A stretch of DNA of 64,000 nt, from assembly GCA_036867785.1 (NCBI GenBank), contig CP145422.1:868001-932000 (forward strand). The letters run 5' to 3'. Every line of letters begins with the position of its first letter. The first letter of the stretch is position 1. Position numbers and translations under genes: made by a program. The notes under the pieces were generated by a model. The model was given only the letters and a program-made list of their open reading frames with translations, searched no databases and was not told where the DNA came from. The DNA is from Plasmodiophora brassicae. Its lineage: Eukaryota; Endomyxa: Phytomyxea; Phytomyxea; Plasmodiophorida. Positions 33,046 to 44,001 of the stretch are shown here, piece after piece.

Positions 33046-36000
33046 GAATACTCGGTCTATTTTGGGGACATGCGCGGGTGGAGCGAACAGTCTCGCAGTT
33101 TCCCAGGCTCCACTCCGCGCGACTCCCTGGTCAGCCGACTGGTGCCTGATGTCGCCATTTGCAGAAATCGTTCGCGTCATGAAGGTTGCCTCTGTTTCGT
33201 TTGCGGGCGCTGTCGCCGCGACGTGCGCTGACGAGCCGCATACCTCTCGGGTGTTGTTGGGTCTGCCCAAAACCGATGCCAAGGCGTCTGCTGAGGGTAT
33301 CCGCGGCGGAAGCAACCCTCGCCGCAGCTCCTATCCGCCCAGACACTCCAACGTCTGCCAGAGACGGAGGTCGCCGCCAAACATGAATCCGTTAGCTTTT
33401 GTTCTGCCTGTTCTTCTCATGGCGGCAACCATCGCCGCGGCCCCTGTCCATCGCCGCGCACCCCATCACTCCAGACACGCCAACGTCAGTTGCAAATCGT
33501 CCATTGTGGCACCACATGGAACTGACTATATGTGTAGATTGCGCCGGTGGCGACCCCGACTCCGCTACAGGTTCTAGACGGCAAACTTCGGGACATGCGG
33601 CGTCCGCCTCAAAGCGACGTAGACAGTGCGAGGAGCTATCTGATGCAGGACCGCCTTCATGGCCATGATTTCAGAGTACTGCCGCACCTGGCCAATAAGC
33701 TTTCGAAGTGCAATGCATATGATCGTATGTCACTGTCAAGCGCGTTGCCAGTAGCCACCACTGAGACAGTGACACACAGATCTGCTAAGCGCCATTGCTA
33801 ATGCCCTGCAACGTCATCAAGAACGCATTAACCGCTACAGCGCCAGAGATTCGGCAATGCTGTTGCATGCGCTTGCCAAGCGTCGCATCGAGAACCGCGC
33901 CCTGTTCAATGCCATCGGTGATCGTACTCTTGAGATCATGGCAGACTTCGACCCACAGAGTGTCGCCAATACGGCATGGGCATTCGCGAAACTGTCAATC
34001 GCGAACCGCGCCCTGCTCAATGCACTCGGGAATCGTGCGCTGGAGATCATGGGCGAATTCAACCCGCAGGAGGTCACCAATATGGCATGGGCATTCGCGA
34101 CATTGTCGATTGAGAACCGCGCTCTGTTCGTTGCTCTCGGCAATCGTGCTCTGGCGATCATATCAGGATTCAATCCGCAGAATGTCGCCAATACGGCGTG
34201 GGCATTCGCGACATTGTCATTCGAGAACAGCGCCCTGCTCAATGCCCTCGGCAATCGTGCTCTGACGATCATGGCCGAATTCAAACCACAGGAAGTCGCC
34301 ATTACGGCATGGGCATTCGCGACACTGTCAATCGAGAACCGCGCCCTGTTCACCTCCCTCGGCAATCGTGCTCTGGCGATCATGGTCGAATTCAAACCGC
34401 AGAATGTCGCCAATACTGCCTGGGCATTTGCGACGTTGTCGATCAAGAACCCCACCCTGTTCAATGCCCTCGGCAGTCGTGCGCTGGCGACCATATCAGG
34501 ATTCAATCCGCAGGGTGTCGCCAATACGGCATGGGCATTCGCTACATTGTCAATCAAGAACCGCGCCCTGTTCAATGCCCTCGGCAATCGTGCTCTGGTG
34601 ATCATATCAGGATTCAATCCGCAGAATGTCGTCAATACGGCATGGGCATTCGCGGCACTGTCGATCGAGAAACGTGCCCTGTTCGATTCCCTCGGCAATC
34701 GATCTCTGGAGATCATATCAGGATTCAATCCGCAGAACGTCGCCAATACGGCCTGGGCTTTCGCGACATTGTCAGTCAAGCACGGCGCCCTGTTCAATGC
34801 CCTCGGCAGTCGTGCTCGGGCGATCATGACGGAATTCAAACCGCAGGATGTCGCCAATACGGCATGGGCATTCGCGAAATTGTCGATCGAGAACCGCCTT
34901 TTGTTCAATGCGTTCGGCAATCGTGCTGCGCAGACCTTATCAGAATTCAACCCGCAGAATGTCGCCAATTTGGCATGGGCATTCGCGACGTTGTCGATCG
35001 AGAACCGCGCCCTGTTCAATGGCCTCGGCAATCGTGCTCTGGCGATCATGACGGAATTCAAACCGCAGGGTGTCGCTAATACGGCGTGGGCATTCGCGAC
35101 ATTGTCGATCGAGAACCGCGCCCTGTTCAATGCCCTCGGCAATCGCGCTCTGGCCATCATGGCCGAATTCAACCCGCAGCATATCGCCAATACGGCATGG
35201 GCCTTCGCGACATTGTCGATCGAGAACCGCGCTCTGTTCAATGCCCTCAGTGATCGTGCTCTGGCGATCATGGAGGGATTCAAACCACAGGAAGTCGCCA
35301 ATACGGCATGGGCGTTCGCGACATTGTCGATCGAGAACCGCGCCCTGTTCGCTTCCCTCGGCAATCGCGCTCTGGACATGATATCAGAATTCAACCCGCA
35401 GAATGTCGCCAATACGGCCTGGGCATTCGCGACATTGTCGATCGAGAACCGCGCACTGTTCAATGCCCTCGGCAATCGTGCACTGGCGATCATGACGGAA
35501 TTCAAACCGCAGGATGTCGCCAATACGGCGTGGGCATTCGCGACATTGTCAATCGAGAACCGCGTCCTGTTCAGTGCCCTCAGCAATCGTGCTCTGGCGA
35601 TCATGGACGACTTTATCCCACAGGGTGTGGCCAATACGGCTTGGGCATTCGCGACATTGTCGATCGAAAACCTCACCCTGTTCACTGCCCTCGCCAATCG
35701 TGCTCTGGGCATCATGGCCGAATTCAAACCACAAGACGTCGTCAATATGGCGTGGGCATTCTCTGCTGTTCGGTTCATCCCCGATGTCAGGATTGTTGAC
35801 GTCATGGTCGGCCGCACGTGCAACTTCTATTTGGATGGTTCCTTTGCCGATGAGGCCCTTGCTCAGTTGCATTTGTGGCGACTCTTCGTTGGGGAGAGCC
35901 GTTTTGATTCTGTTGTCGATCGCGTATGCCACGTGAAGGCGAACGTGATGGTGAGCAGTTTCAGGGATGCGATGTCCCGCGCTATGCAACATCCATCACG

Positions 36001-36334
36001 GATGGAGCGTGAAGTCGTCGATGCTCTTTCGCGAATGTTCCGACCCGGAAATGTCGTTCCCGGAGCCGTCTGCCCTGATACTGGCTACTCTATTGATGCA
36101 GCGTTGTGCGATGATCGCATTGCGGTAGAAGTGAATGGCCCCACGCACTTCCTCCGAGAATGCTGTTCCGGTGGTTTCACGTCGATGAATGGGGCCTCCA
36201 GGTTGAAGCGCGACTTACTTGGACGATACGGCTGGAGAATTGTCGACGTGAATTTCGGAGACTGGAGCAAGGCGAACGGAGACCGTGAACAGCAACAGGA
36301 TTTACTGCGACGTTTACTCGCACCATTTGCGTGA
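33046..36334 (+). repeat. Segmental duplication, long copy
   Basis: From about 33046 the sequence matches 40223 onward almost base for base, through promoter, leader and the first three repeats of the OPR/RAP gene, and again over the C-terminal domain. The partner lacks 67 nt found here at about 33271-33337. Confidence 0.9.
33383..36334 (+). CDS. OPR-repeat protein with C-terminal RAP domain, 17 repeats
   Basis: Predicted 947-residue protein in three exons: 33383-33484, 33538-33724 and 33780-36334 (introns 53 and 55 nt, both GT-AG). Exon 1 encodes a hydrophobic leader (NPLAFVLPVLLMAATIAAA). The body is 17 tandem 37-residue repeats of the type FNPQNVANTAWAFATLS, matching octotricopeptide/heptatricopeptide RNA-binding repeats. 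The C-terminus is a RAP domain: IAVEVNGPTHFL, ASRLKRDLLGRYGWRIVDV, then the DW motif. OPR/RAP proteins usually work in mitochondria or plastids in RNA processing or translation, each repeat contacting about one base. Here the leader looks more like a secretory signal than a transit peptide, which is odd. A shorter twin lies 7.1 kb downstream. Confidence 0.9.
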
Positions 36335-37700
36335 CTGGATCCCGTTGCGTTCGTGCAATTGTGCTTCCCATTTGTCGTCAAGGTCTGTCTCGAAGCCTAC
36401 GTCCAACGCTTGCACCAATACAGACACGATTGATTGCCTTATCGCTGCTGTATGCTTTGGGCGTCACCCGACGTTGCTGGGGAGTCGCGCGGTGCCAAAC
36501 GTTCGAGCAGAGTGACGATGCGTACTGCGCCGCTCAGCTACGCGAGCGTACGGCCTTGCGGCCGGTGCACGATGCGCTGTTACACCGGGCGCATGGCTTG
36601 TAATGTGATGCGATAGTTGCAGGACGGCTTGGGGTTGGGTGGACGTGAGAACGGTCTTAGCAGCGGCGGAGACCGCTTGGCAACGGCGCCAATGACGACG
36701 GCGAGATCAGGGCGCGTACCACAGTCCATCGGTGATTCGAAGCGCAGGTCTGTGGCTATTCATGGGCGTTGTGATCGTCGGCGGCGCGCGCGTCATGGGG
36801 CGTTCAACGGTCCGGTTCGGGAGCGTCGTCGATGCCGGCCTGGCTCGGACGCGACGAACGAGACCAGCAGGAGCAGGAGGGCGGCCGGATCAAAATCGAC
36901 ATCAGGTCGATGCGGCGATCTCCGTCATCCGGCACGCGCACGCCCTCTACGACGGCTCCGGCCGCGGCGAAGAAGACGTCAGCGACCTGGTTGTCCGGCT
37001 CGTTCTGCACGTCCGGCTCGACGAGCGCCGCAATGCAACCAGAGCCGGCCAACGCCGCAACCCTCTGCGCCGAGATCAAGAGTGGCGCCCCGTGAAGGCA
37101 CTGGGCGGTCGCTCATGACCATGCCCAGGAACTTGGTCGCAAACGCCAGGTCGGCCTCGCCCGGGATCTCGACGTCCCCGTTGACCGTGAACGATCAAGT
37201 CACGACGCAAATCAACAACTGCCTCGCCCGGACCAACATCGACATCGCACCCGACCGCAGCGGAATCTACACACACGCCATGATGCTCAAGCAACACATT
37301 CATTGCGCATACCAGATCACCCACGACCGACACGAACGGCAACGCCAAAGTAATCAGAAGCAAGCGGCAGAACAAACAGTACGCGGCGACGTCCCCATCA
37401 TGCTGGTTAAGAATTCCCTGAACAACATGATACGTTCATCAACCCAGACAGGCGTACGCCAGGCCCTGCAGGGGAAACGTCACCGGCCACCGCAGCGCCC
37501 GAACCGACAGCCGCAGCAACAACAGCAACCGGGCAGGAAACCGCCGAGACATCGAGCGGCAACAGAAGAACCGCAACGCCAGGCGCAACAACGCCAATAG
37601 CAATGACGGCAACAACAACCGCAACAGCAACGCAAACCGCAACGGCAACAACAGGAACCGGCACAACACCGGCAACAGCAGCGCGAGGACTGGGCAGCGA
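36335..37700. other. Unassigned region, probably 5' part of a decayed retroelement
   Basis: There are several competing open frames on both strands. A plus frame at 36617-37600 ends in a Gln/Arg-rich low-complexity tail encoded by CAA/CGGCAA repeats (37500-37695). The phase changes between frames carrying protein-like content suggest decay. No domain is recognised before 37800. Confidence 0.35.
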
Positions 37701-37839
37701 GACGAAAATTGCAACGGGCACAGGATCGGCGTAAGGCGTACATGAAGCGCCCCAAGCTCAGCAGATTCGTCAACCACAAATCACCGCCTACGCAAACAGC
37801 ACATATCCTCAGCCACCACGATCTTTCAGCATGTACCAA

Positions 37840-38720
37840 CTATAAGCCCCAAAACTTCCTGGCTCAGCAACTAACCCCCCAACTACCGAACCTCAAATTC
37901 CTAGGCCTTGGGCCGAAATTCTGCGAACCAGATTTAGGCCAACACCAATCTCCATGTATCAGCGTTATTCATTCCAATGCATCCGCAGGTTACGACTACA
38001 CGATTACTTCACCAACGTGGTCAATGTCAACGATGAACCCGAATTCGACCGCCGACTTCGAGCGGCCCTGCACTGGATACACCAGAGAACACCGCCCAAT
38101 GCGATGAGCTGTGTCGATACATGCGCAACTCTACACAGGCCACACTGTTCGACACCATCAACAGGATCAACAGCAACAGCCGAATGGCGAAGAGCCTGAT
38201 ACGCCTACTCGAAGACGCACTCATCAAGATCGTCGTCGCCGACAAGAACCTGGGCCTATGCGTCTTAACGCGTAACGTTTACCACTACTACGAGTTCATC
38301 GGCAACGTCGAATCAGCAGACTGGCAGAACATCAGGAAGAGCCTCAAGGAGCAACCCAACAGCCTACACACGCAAACGCGTCAGCTACGATTGCTCAGTA
38401 AACAAGCAGACCGCTTCACTATCAACACAGGCGCCTCGCTGACGCAATTCCATGTCACTCCAAGCTGAATAAGGACTATAACTGGCTATGCCCAACCCAG
38501 TTGATCATCGGTGCGACGAATTGCATCACATCCAATGTGGCCATATATCTCGTCGCGCAGCCCGAGGGCATCCACTGCCCGTCCGTACTACGGGACTCCA
38601 TCTAGCTCGTAACAGACCTGGAAGGGACGCCCGTCAGCGACGACGACATCCTGATCTCAGCAGACGTCACCTCGCTGTATACGCTGATGTCGCTGACACG
38701 CCTCAATGACTCGACACCCA
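37840..38720 (+). pseudogene. Decayed Penelope-like/LINE-like reverse transcriptase
   Basis: Pieces in shifting plus frames line up with the N-terminal and palm regions of retroelement reverse transcriptases. In order they are FLAQQLTPQLPNLKFLGLGP (about 37852), RLRLHDYFTNVVN (about 37985), IVVADKNLGLCVLTRNVYHY (38230), FHVTP then after a one-base shift KLNKDYNWLCP (38445-38500), and the polymerase motif A region ILISADVTSLYTLMSL (38648). A TAG interrupts the last frame at about 38600. The ADKNLG and DVTSLYT words are typical of Penelope-like and related elements. Motif C and any endonuclease are not seen. Confidence 0.65.
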
Positions 38721-38899
38721 CGCCGTCGGCACGAGCTGAAGCGCGCAGAGGACGATGAACATGGCCAAGGTCTAGCTGCGAGACAGCGTCCGCGCCGCCG
38801 TTGAACACGTCGAGCGGCATGTTGTCCGGGCCGATGCCCTTCAGATCCATTCCTGACGCCCGAACGCGCTCGCGACGGCAACGGGGCTGAACGCGCGGA

Positions 38900-39060
38900 C
38901 GACCCGGTCGGCGTCGACTCGTGCGGACGTCGCTCGAGCAACTTGCCGACAAGTACCGTGGCGTGTTCGCCAGCGATGTCGCGGGCGGGCGAACACGCCA
39001 TGGTACTCGTCAGCACACCGCTCGAGCGATCTCGACGACGCAGGTACCAGACCCGGCGAC
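38900..39060. repeat. Inverted repeat in a coding-like sequence
   Basis: Core arms 38948-38971 and 38988-39011 match at 22 of 24 positions around a 16-nt loop (CCGTGGCGTGTTCGCC pairs with GGCGAACACGCCATGG). Weaker pairing extends outward through GCTCGAGC on both sides. Each arm reads as the same peptide on its own strand (LEQLADKYRGVF and LERCADEYHGVF). Confidence 0.75.
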
Positions 39061-40222
39061 GCACCGCGCGCCCCTGAGCCCGCACCGCCTGCCGACCCTG
39101 GCGCCATCACGCCGTCCGCCTCGCCGCCCGACCTGGACGCCATCGTCCGCATAGCTAGCGCGTCGGCGGGTGACAAGTGGGCGGGCGCGCAGAGCGTCGC
39201 GGTGTCCGCCGCGGCGGCCGGGGCCCGGCGGGCGAGGCGGCAGATGTCGACGACGACTTAATCGCGATTGGACCTTTGAGACGTCCCCCTGCTCAGCGCT
39301 GTTTGAAAAACGCCCGCTTGAGCACCAAGAAACGGCAGACGTTGATGGCTGCCCCTCGTGCTTGTCCTTTGCCTCCGCAGGCGGGGGTGACGCCCCAAAC
39401 AGAATGAGGGCGAGAGTGCGTGACAGGTTGTCGTGCGCGGAGCAGACAGAGTCAGACCGCGAGGCCCGGCCATTCTGACGTCCACGTCTGGGTTCAGCGA
39501 AGACGAGGAAGGCGGCTGCGGCTGTCTGCGTATTGCTACTCGCGCTAGTCCTTTCGACGCACGCCTGTACGTGGACGTCAGGGAGCAATGCACGGAAGGT
39601 CATTGCAGGGCGCGCCAAGTCCCTCCGGAAATGCACGGATGCGATCGTGGACGGGATGAAGACGACATCGGTTAATAAAGTTATAAATACAGGCCGATAC
39701 CTACGCAAGACACAACTGCTCGATCAGCAACCCGCGTCGGACATGGGCGAGCAGGTCCAGAAATTGCTACTGGATATGAATCGGACGGCCTCGGACCTGA
39801 CCAGCATACAATTCAGGCTGAATGGTGCGGGTAAAGACTCCCAGGCCTATGTCAGCAGGCGTGACAAACATGTCGAAGGCGGACATCCTTTCGGGCGCTT
39901 GGTCAATATGATTGACAGTAGACACATGTGCTCTTAGATGCTAGGCGCTGGTCTGCTTGTAGCATCAGCTATACCGACGAACGCGCACAGCGCTGCCGTC
40001 TTAGAGCGCGGCCAGCTCCGCTCCTATCGCCGTGATTAATTACCGACGCATTAGCCACATGACATGAGTCGAATGCGTACCTGCCTGCCCGACGACAGAC
40101 TGTTGGCATGCCCCCTTGCGGATGATGATGGCGGATGCAGCCATCGCTACAACAGGATGACGTGTTTCCAGTCATTGTACAGCATTTGTCCCCTGAATGA
40201 GGTGCGGTGTGACCGGCGATTG
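39061..40222. other. GC-rich unassigned region
   Basis: Several overlapping frames of high GC occur, none recognised. One plus frame reaching a stop at 39937 has a hydrophobic stretch followed by a Cys (VCVLLLALVLSTHAC, about 39520) and could be the last exon of a secreted protein. It has no in-frame ATG; a TTCAG acceptor at about 39500 is possible. Confidence 0.25.
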
Positions 40223-42569
40223 AGGGCCGCACGACGAATACTCAGTCTATTTTGGGGACATGCACGGGTGGAGCGAACAGTCTCGCAGTTTCCCAGGCTC
40301 CACTCCGCGCGACTCCCTGGTCAGCCGACTGGTGCCTGATGTCGCCATTTGCAGAAATCGTTCGCGTCATGAAGGTTGCCTCTGTTTCGTTTGCGGGCGC
40401 TGTCGCCGCGACGTGCGCTGACGAGCCGCATACCTCTCGGGTGTTGTTGGGTCCTATCCGCCCAGACACTCCAACGTCTGCCAGAGACGGAGGTCGCCGC
40501 CAAACATGAATCCGTTAGCTTTTGTTCTGCCTGTTCTTCTCATGGCGGCAACCATCGCCGCGGCCCCTGTCCATCGCCGCGCACCCCATCACTCCAGACA
40601 CGCCAACGTCAGTTGCAAATCGTCCATTGTGGCACCACATGGAACTGACTATATGTGTAGATTGCGCCGGTGGCGACCCCGACTCCGCTACAGGTTCTAG
40701 ACGGCAAACTTCGGGACATGCGGCGTCCGCCTCAAAGCGACGTAGACAGTGCGAGGAGCTATCTGATGCAGGACCGCCTTCATGGCCATGATTTCAGAGT
40801 ACTGCCGCACCTGGCCAATAAGCTTTCGAAGTGCAATGCATATGATCGTATGTCACTGTCAAGCGCGTTGCCAGTAGCCACCACTGAGACAGTGACACAC
40901 AGATCTGCTAAGCGCCATTGCTAATGCCCTGCAACGTCATCAAGAACGCATTAACCGCTACAGCGCCAGAGATTCGGCAATGCTGTTGCATGCGCTTGCC
41001 AAGCGTCGCATCGAGAACCGCGCCCTGTTCAATGCCATCGGTGATCGTACTCTTGAGATCATGGCAGACTTCGACCCACAGAGTGTCGCCAATACGGCAT
41101 GGGCATTCGCGAAACTGTCAATCGCGAACCGCGCCCTGCTCAATGCACTCGGGAATCGTGCGCTGGAGATCATGGGCGAATTCAACCCGCAGGAGGTCAC
41201 CAATATGGCATGGGCATTCGCGACATTGTCGATTGAGAACCGCGCTCTGTTCGTTGCTCTCGGCAATCGTGCTCTGGCGATCATATCAGGATTCAATCCG
41301 CAGAATGTCGCCAATACGGCGTGGGCATTCGCGAAAATGTCAGTCGAGAACCGCGCCCTGTTCAATGCCCTCGGCAATCATGCTCCGGCGATCATGGAGG
41401 AATTCCAACCACAGGAAGTCGTCAATACGGCATGGGCTTTCGCGACACTGTCAATCGAGAACCGCGGCCTGTTCAACGTCCTCGGCAATCGTGCTCTGGC
41501 GACCGTATCAGGATTCAATCCGCAGGGTGTCGCCAATACTGCCTGGGCATTTGCGACGTTGTCGTTCAAGAACCCCGCCCTGTTCAATGCCCTCGGCAGT
41601 CGTGCTGTGGCGATCATGGCCGATTTCAACCCACAGGAAGTCGCCAATACGGCGTGGGCTTTCGCGACATTGTCCGTCAAGCACCGCGCCCTGTTCAATG
41701 CCCTCGGCAGTCATGCTTTGACGGTCATGGCCGAATTCAACCCCCAGCATATCGCCAATACGGCATGGGCCTTCGCGACATTGTCGATCGAGAAACGCGC
41801 CCTGTTCAATGCCCTCGGCAATCGCGCTCTGGACATGATATCAGGATTCAACCCGCAGAATGTCGCCAATACGGCCTGGGCATTCGCGACATTGTCGATC
41901 GATAACCGCGCCCTGTTCACTGCCCTCGTCAATCGTGCGCTGGCGATCATGGCCGAGTTCAAACCGCAAGAAGTCGCTAATATGGCATGGGCATTCTCTG
42001 CTGTTCGGTTCATCCCCAATGACAGGGTCGTTGACGTCATGGTCGGCCGAACGTGCTTCTTCTATTTGGGTGGTTCCTTTGGCGATAAGGATCTTGTGCA
42101 GCTGCATTTATGGCGACTCTTCGTTGGGGAGAGCGGTTTTGATTCTGTTGTCGATCGCGTATGCCACGTGAAGACGAACGTGATGGTGAGCAGTTTCAGG
42201 GATGCGATGTCCCGCGCTATGCAACATCCATCACGGATGGAGCGTGAAGTCGTCGATGCTCTTTCGCGAATGTTCCGACCCGGAAATGTCGTTCCCGGAG
42301 CCGTCTGCCCTGATACTGGCTACTCTATTGATGCAGCGTTGTGCGATGATCGCATTGCGGTAGAAGTGAATGGCCCCACGCACTTCCTCCGAGATTGCTG
42401 TTCCGGTGGTTTCACGTCAATAAATGGGGCCTCCAGGTTGAAACGCGACTTACTTGAACGATATGGCTGGAGAATTGTCGACGTGAATTTCGGAGACTGG
42501 GACAAGGCGAAAGGAAACCGTGAACAGCAACAGAATTTACTGCGGCGTCTACTCGCTCCGTTTTCGTGA
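40223..42569 (+). repeat. Segmental duplication, short copy
   Basis: Near-identical to 33046 onward, with a 67-nt deletion in the region before the start codon (junction at about 40453) and eight fewer 111-nt repeat units. Confidence 0.9.
40506..42569 (+). CDS. OPR-repeat protein with C-terminal RAP domain, 9 repeats
   Basis: Predicted 651-residue protein with the same exon structure as the upstream twin: 40506-40607, 40661-40847 and 40903-42569. The leader, exon 2 and repeats 1-2, with most of repeat 3, are identical to the long copy. Repeats 4-9 are rearranged relatives of several of its repeats, and the RAP domain differs by only a few residues (for example CCSGGFTSI against CCSGGFTSM). 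Eight repeats fewer accounts exactly for the 296-residue length difference. Both copies keep all splice sites and the RAP motifs, so both appear functional. Confidence 0.9.
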
Positions 42570-42884
42570 CTGGATCCTGTTGCGTTCGGGCAATTGTGCC
42601 TCCCATTCGTCGTCAAGATTTATCTCGGAGGCTACGTCTAACGCTTGCATCAATACAGACACGATTGCTTCCGTTATCGCTGCCCTCTATTTTATGGCTT
42701 AGTTGATTCTATGTGGTTATTTGGAAGCTGCTTATATAAATCAATCTCGAAACATTCCCAAACTGCATTCTGAATCGCAACAGTATTATTCGTTTTCGCT
42801 GCAGAGCGGGTCTCGTTTCCTACATCAACTTGCTGCTGTCATGAACTTTGGCTGTTGCAAAAAGAGCCTGTAGACACGGGACTA

Positions 42885-43629
42885 CAGTGATTACCGTAAT
42901 TAGTCTGTATCAGACTAATTAGGTGTTAGCGATTTTAGAGGCTCAACCCTTGATTAGTGTGTATAACACTAAATGCGAATTAACACTATATAGGTGCTGG
43001 CATGAATACTGTGATACACACTATTTATTTTCACACGTAATTAGTGTGTATAGGCATACGCAGCGCCGCAGTGCGAGCCAGTCCCCACGGACGCCGCACG
43101 TGCTGGCCGCTGAGCCCGCAGGGACCCGGAAATGATTGCACTCTGTTTGTTCACGTGAGATACGCGGATGGCTCCAGCGTCATCGTCACAAGCGTTGTCT
43201 GTCTTCTCTGCGTCACCTCTTGCTGCCGCGTTTGCTCGATCGCAGCTGCATCAGCAGCATCGGCAGCCGCATGATCAAGTGCCACGAGAACCGGAACAGC
43301 AGCAAGGCGACGGCGCCGAAGAGGAGGTTAGGATTGAAGATGATGATGCGAATGCCCGCAACGATTCGGCACGTAAGAGAAAACTGCAGCACGTCTGTAC
43401 CCAGCAGTCAAGAATCAGGGTCGTGAAGTGGATGATCGACGACGAAGGTCGTTCCTTAATGTACTTACATAATGAAATTTGAATTTTCATGGTACATTTC
43501 GCGTGTATTTACCAGTGTTGTACTATATATACTGAGGTGTGCCAAGAGCACCCGACCCTGAATAGTGTGTATCACACTAATTATGAACTAACACTAATTG
43601 CGCATACAGACTAATTACGGTAATCACTG
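42885..43629. mobile_element. Non-autonomous TA-flanked DNA transposon (Tc1/mariner-like MITE)
   Basis: A 745-nt element bounded by a TA on each side (42883-42884 and 43630-43631). Its ends are perfect 26-nt inverted repeats starting CAGTGATTACCGTAATTAGT. Subterminal copies of TTAGTGTGTAT in both orientations follow, as in transposase-binding sites. The CAGTG terminus and TA duplication are the classic Tc1/mariner signature. The interior has an open frame (43168-43482) giving about 104 acidic/Gln-rich residues ending KWMIDDEGRSLMYLHNEI; no DDE catalytic domain is present. Confidence 0.88.
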
Positions 43630-43701
43630 TACCTCGATATCGCAGCCGGGTGCTTGCAGGAAAGCTGGCTGGAAGCGTGAACATTCAATGTGCTAGTACG
43701 C

Positions 43702-43995
43702 ATGAAGCAACCTTTCACCGATGTTTCAGACATCTTTGAGGTGTGTCCTCGGAACCGCTATCGAGGCTATGAGCCTATGCCGCGTTTTGCTGGCGGGATT
43801 CTACTCTACCTACAGTCCTTCCCGCAGAGCAATTCTGAAGGCACCAATGAGCGAACGCGTAATGCTGTCGATACGTTATTGACTTATTGGAGACGACCTG
43901 CAGCATGGGATGGACTTGAATTTCACTGCTGGCGTAGTTGCCGTCACAATTTAAATAAGGCGTCCGTTTCATTGCAAGGTTTGTTCAGCATTTAG
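43702..43995 (+). CDS. Possible small hypothetical protein
   Basis: Open frame of 97 residues with ATG start, 71 nt beyond the right end of the transposon. No recognised motif. It converges with the RRM gene, whose stop lies 7 nt further on. It could equally be 3'-untranslated sequence of that gene's neighbour or part of an older insertion. Confidence 0.2.
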   Translation: MKQPFTDVSDIFEVCPRNRYRGYEPMPRFAGGILLYLQSFPQSNSEGTNERTRNAVDTLLTYWRRPAAWDGLEFHCWRSCRHNLNKASVSLQGLFSI

Positions 43996-44001
43996 ACTAA
44001 C

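Noticed and set aside
33835-35823. Long minus-strand open frame of 662 codons across the OPR array
   Set aside because: It is the antisense of a 111-nt repeat whose complement happens to lack stops. The RAP domain, splice sites and leader all support the plus strand only.
36617-37600. 327-codon plus frame as an intact gene
   Set aside because: Arg/Gln low complexity from CAA-rich repeats, no domain, and competing frames of equal quality next to a decayed retroelement.
42885-43629. CRISPR-like array because of repeated TTAGTGTGTAT words
   Set aside because: Words occur in both orientations with irregular spacing inside transposon ends, in a eukaryotic genome.
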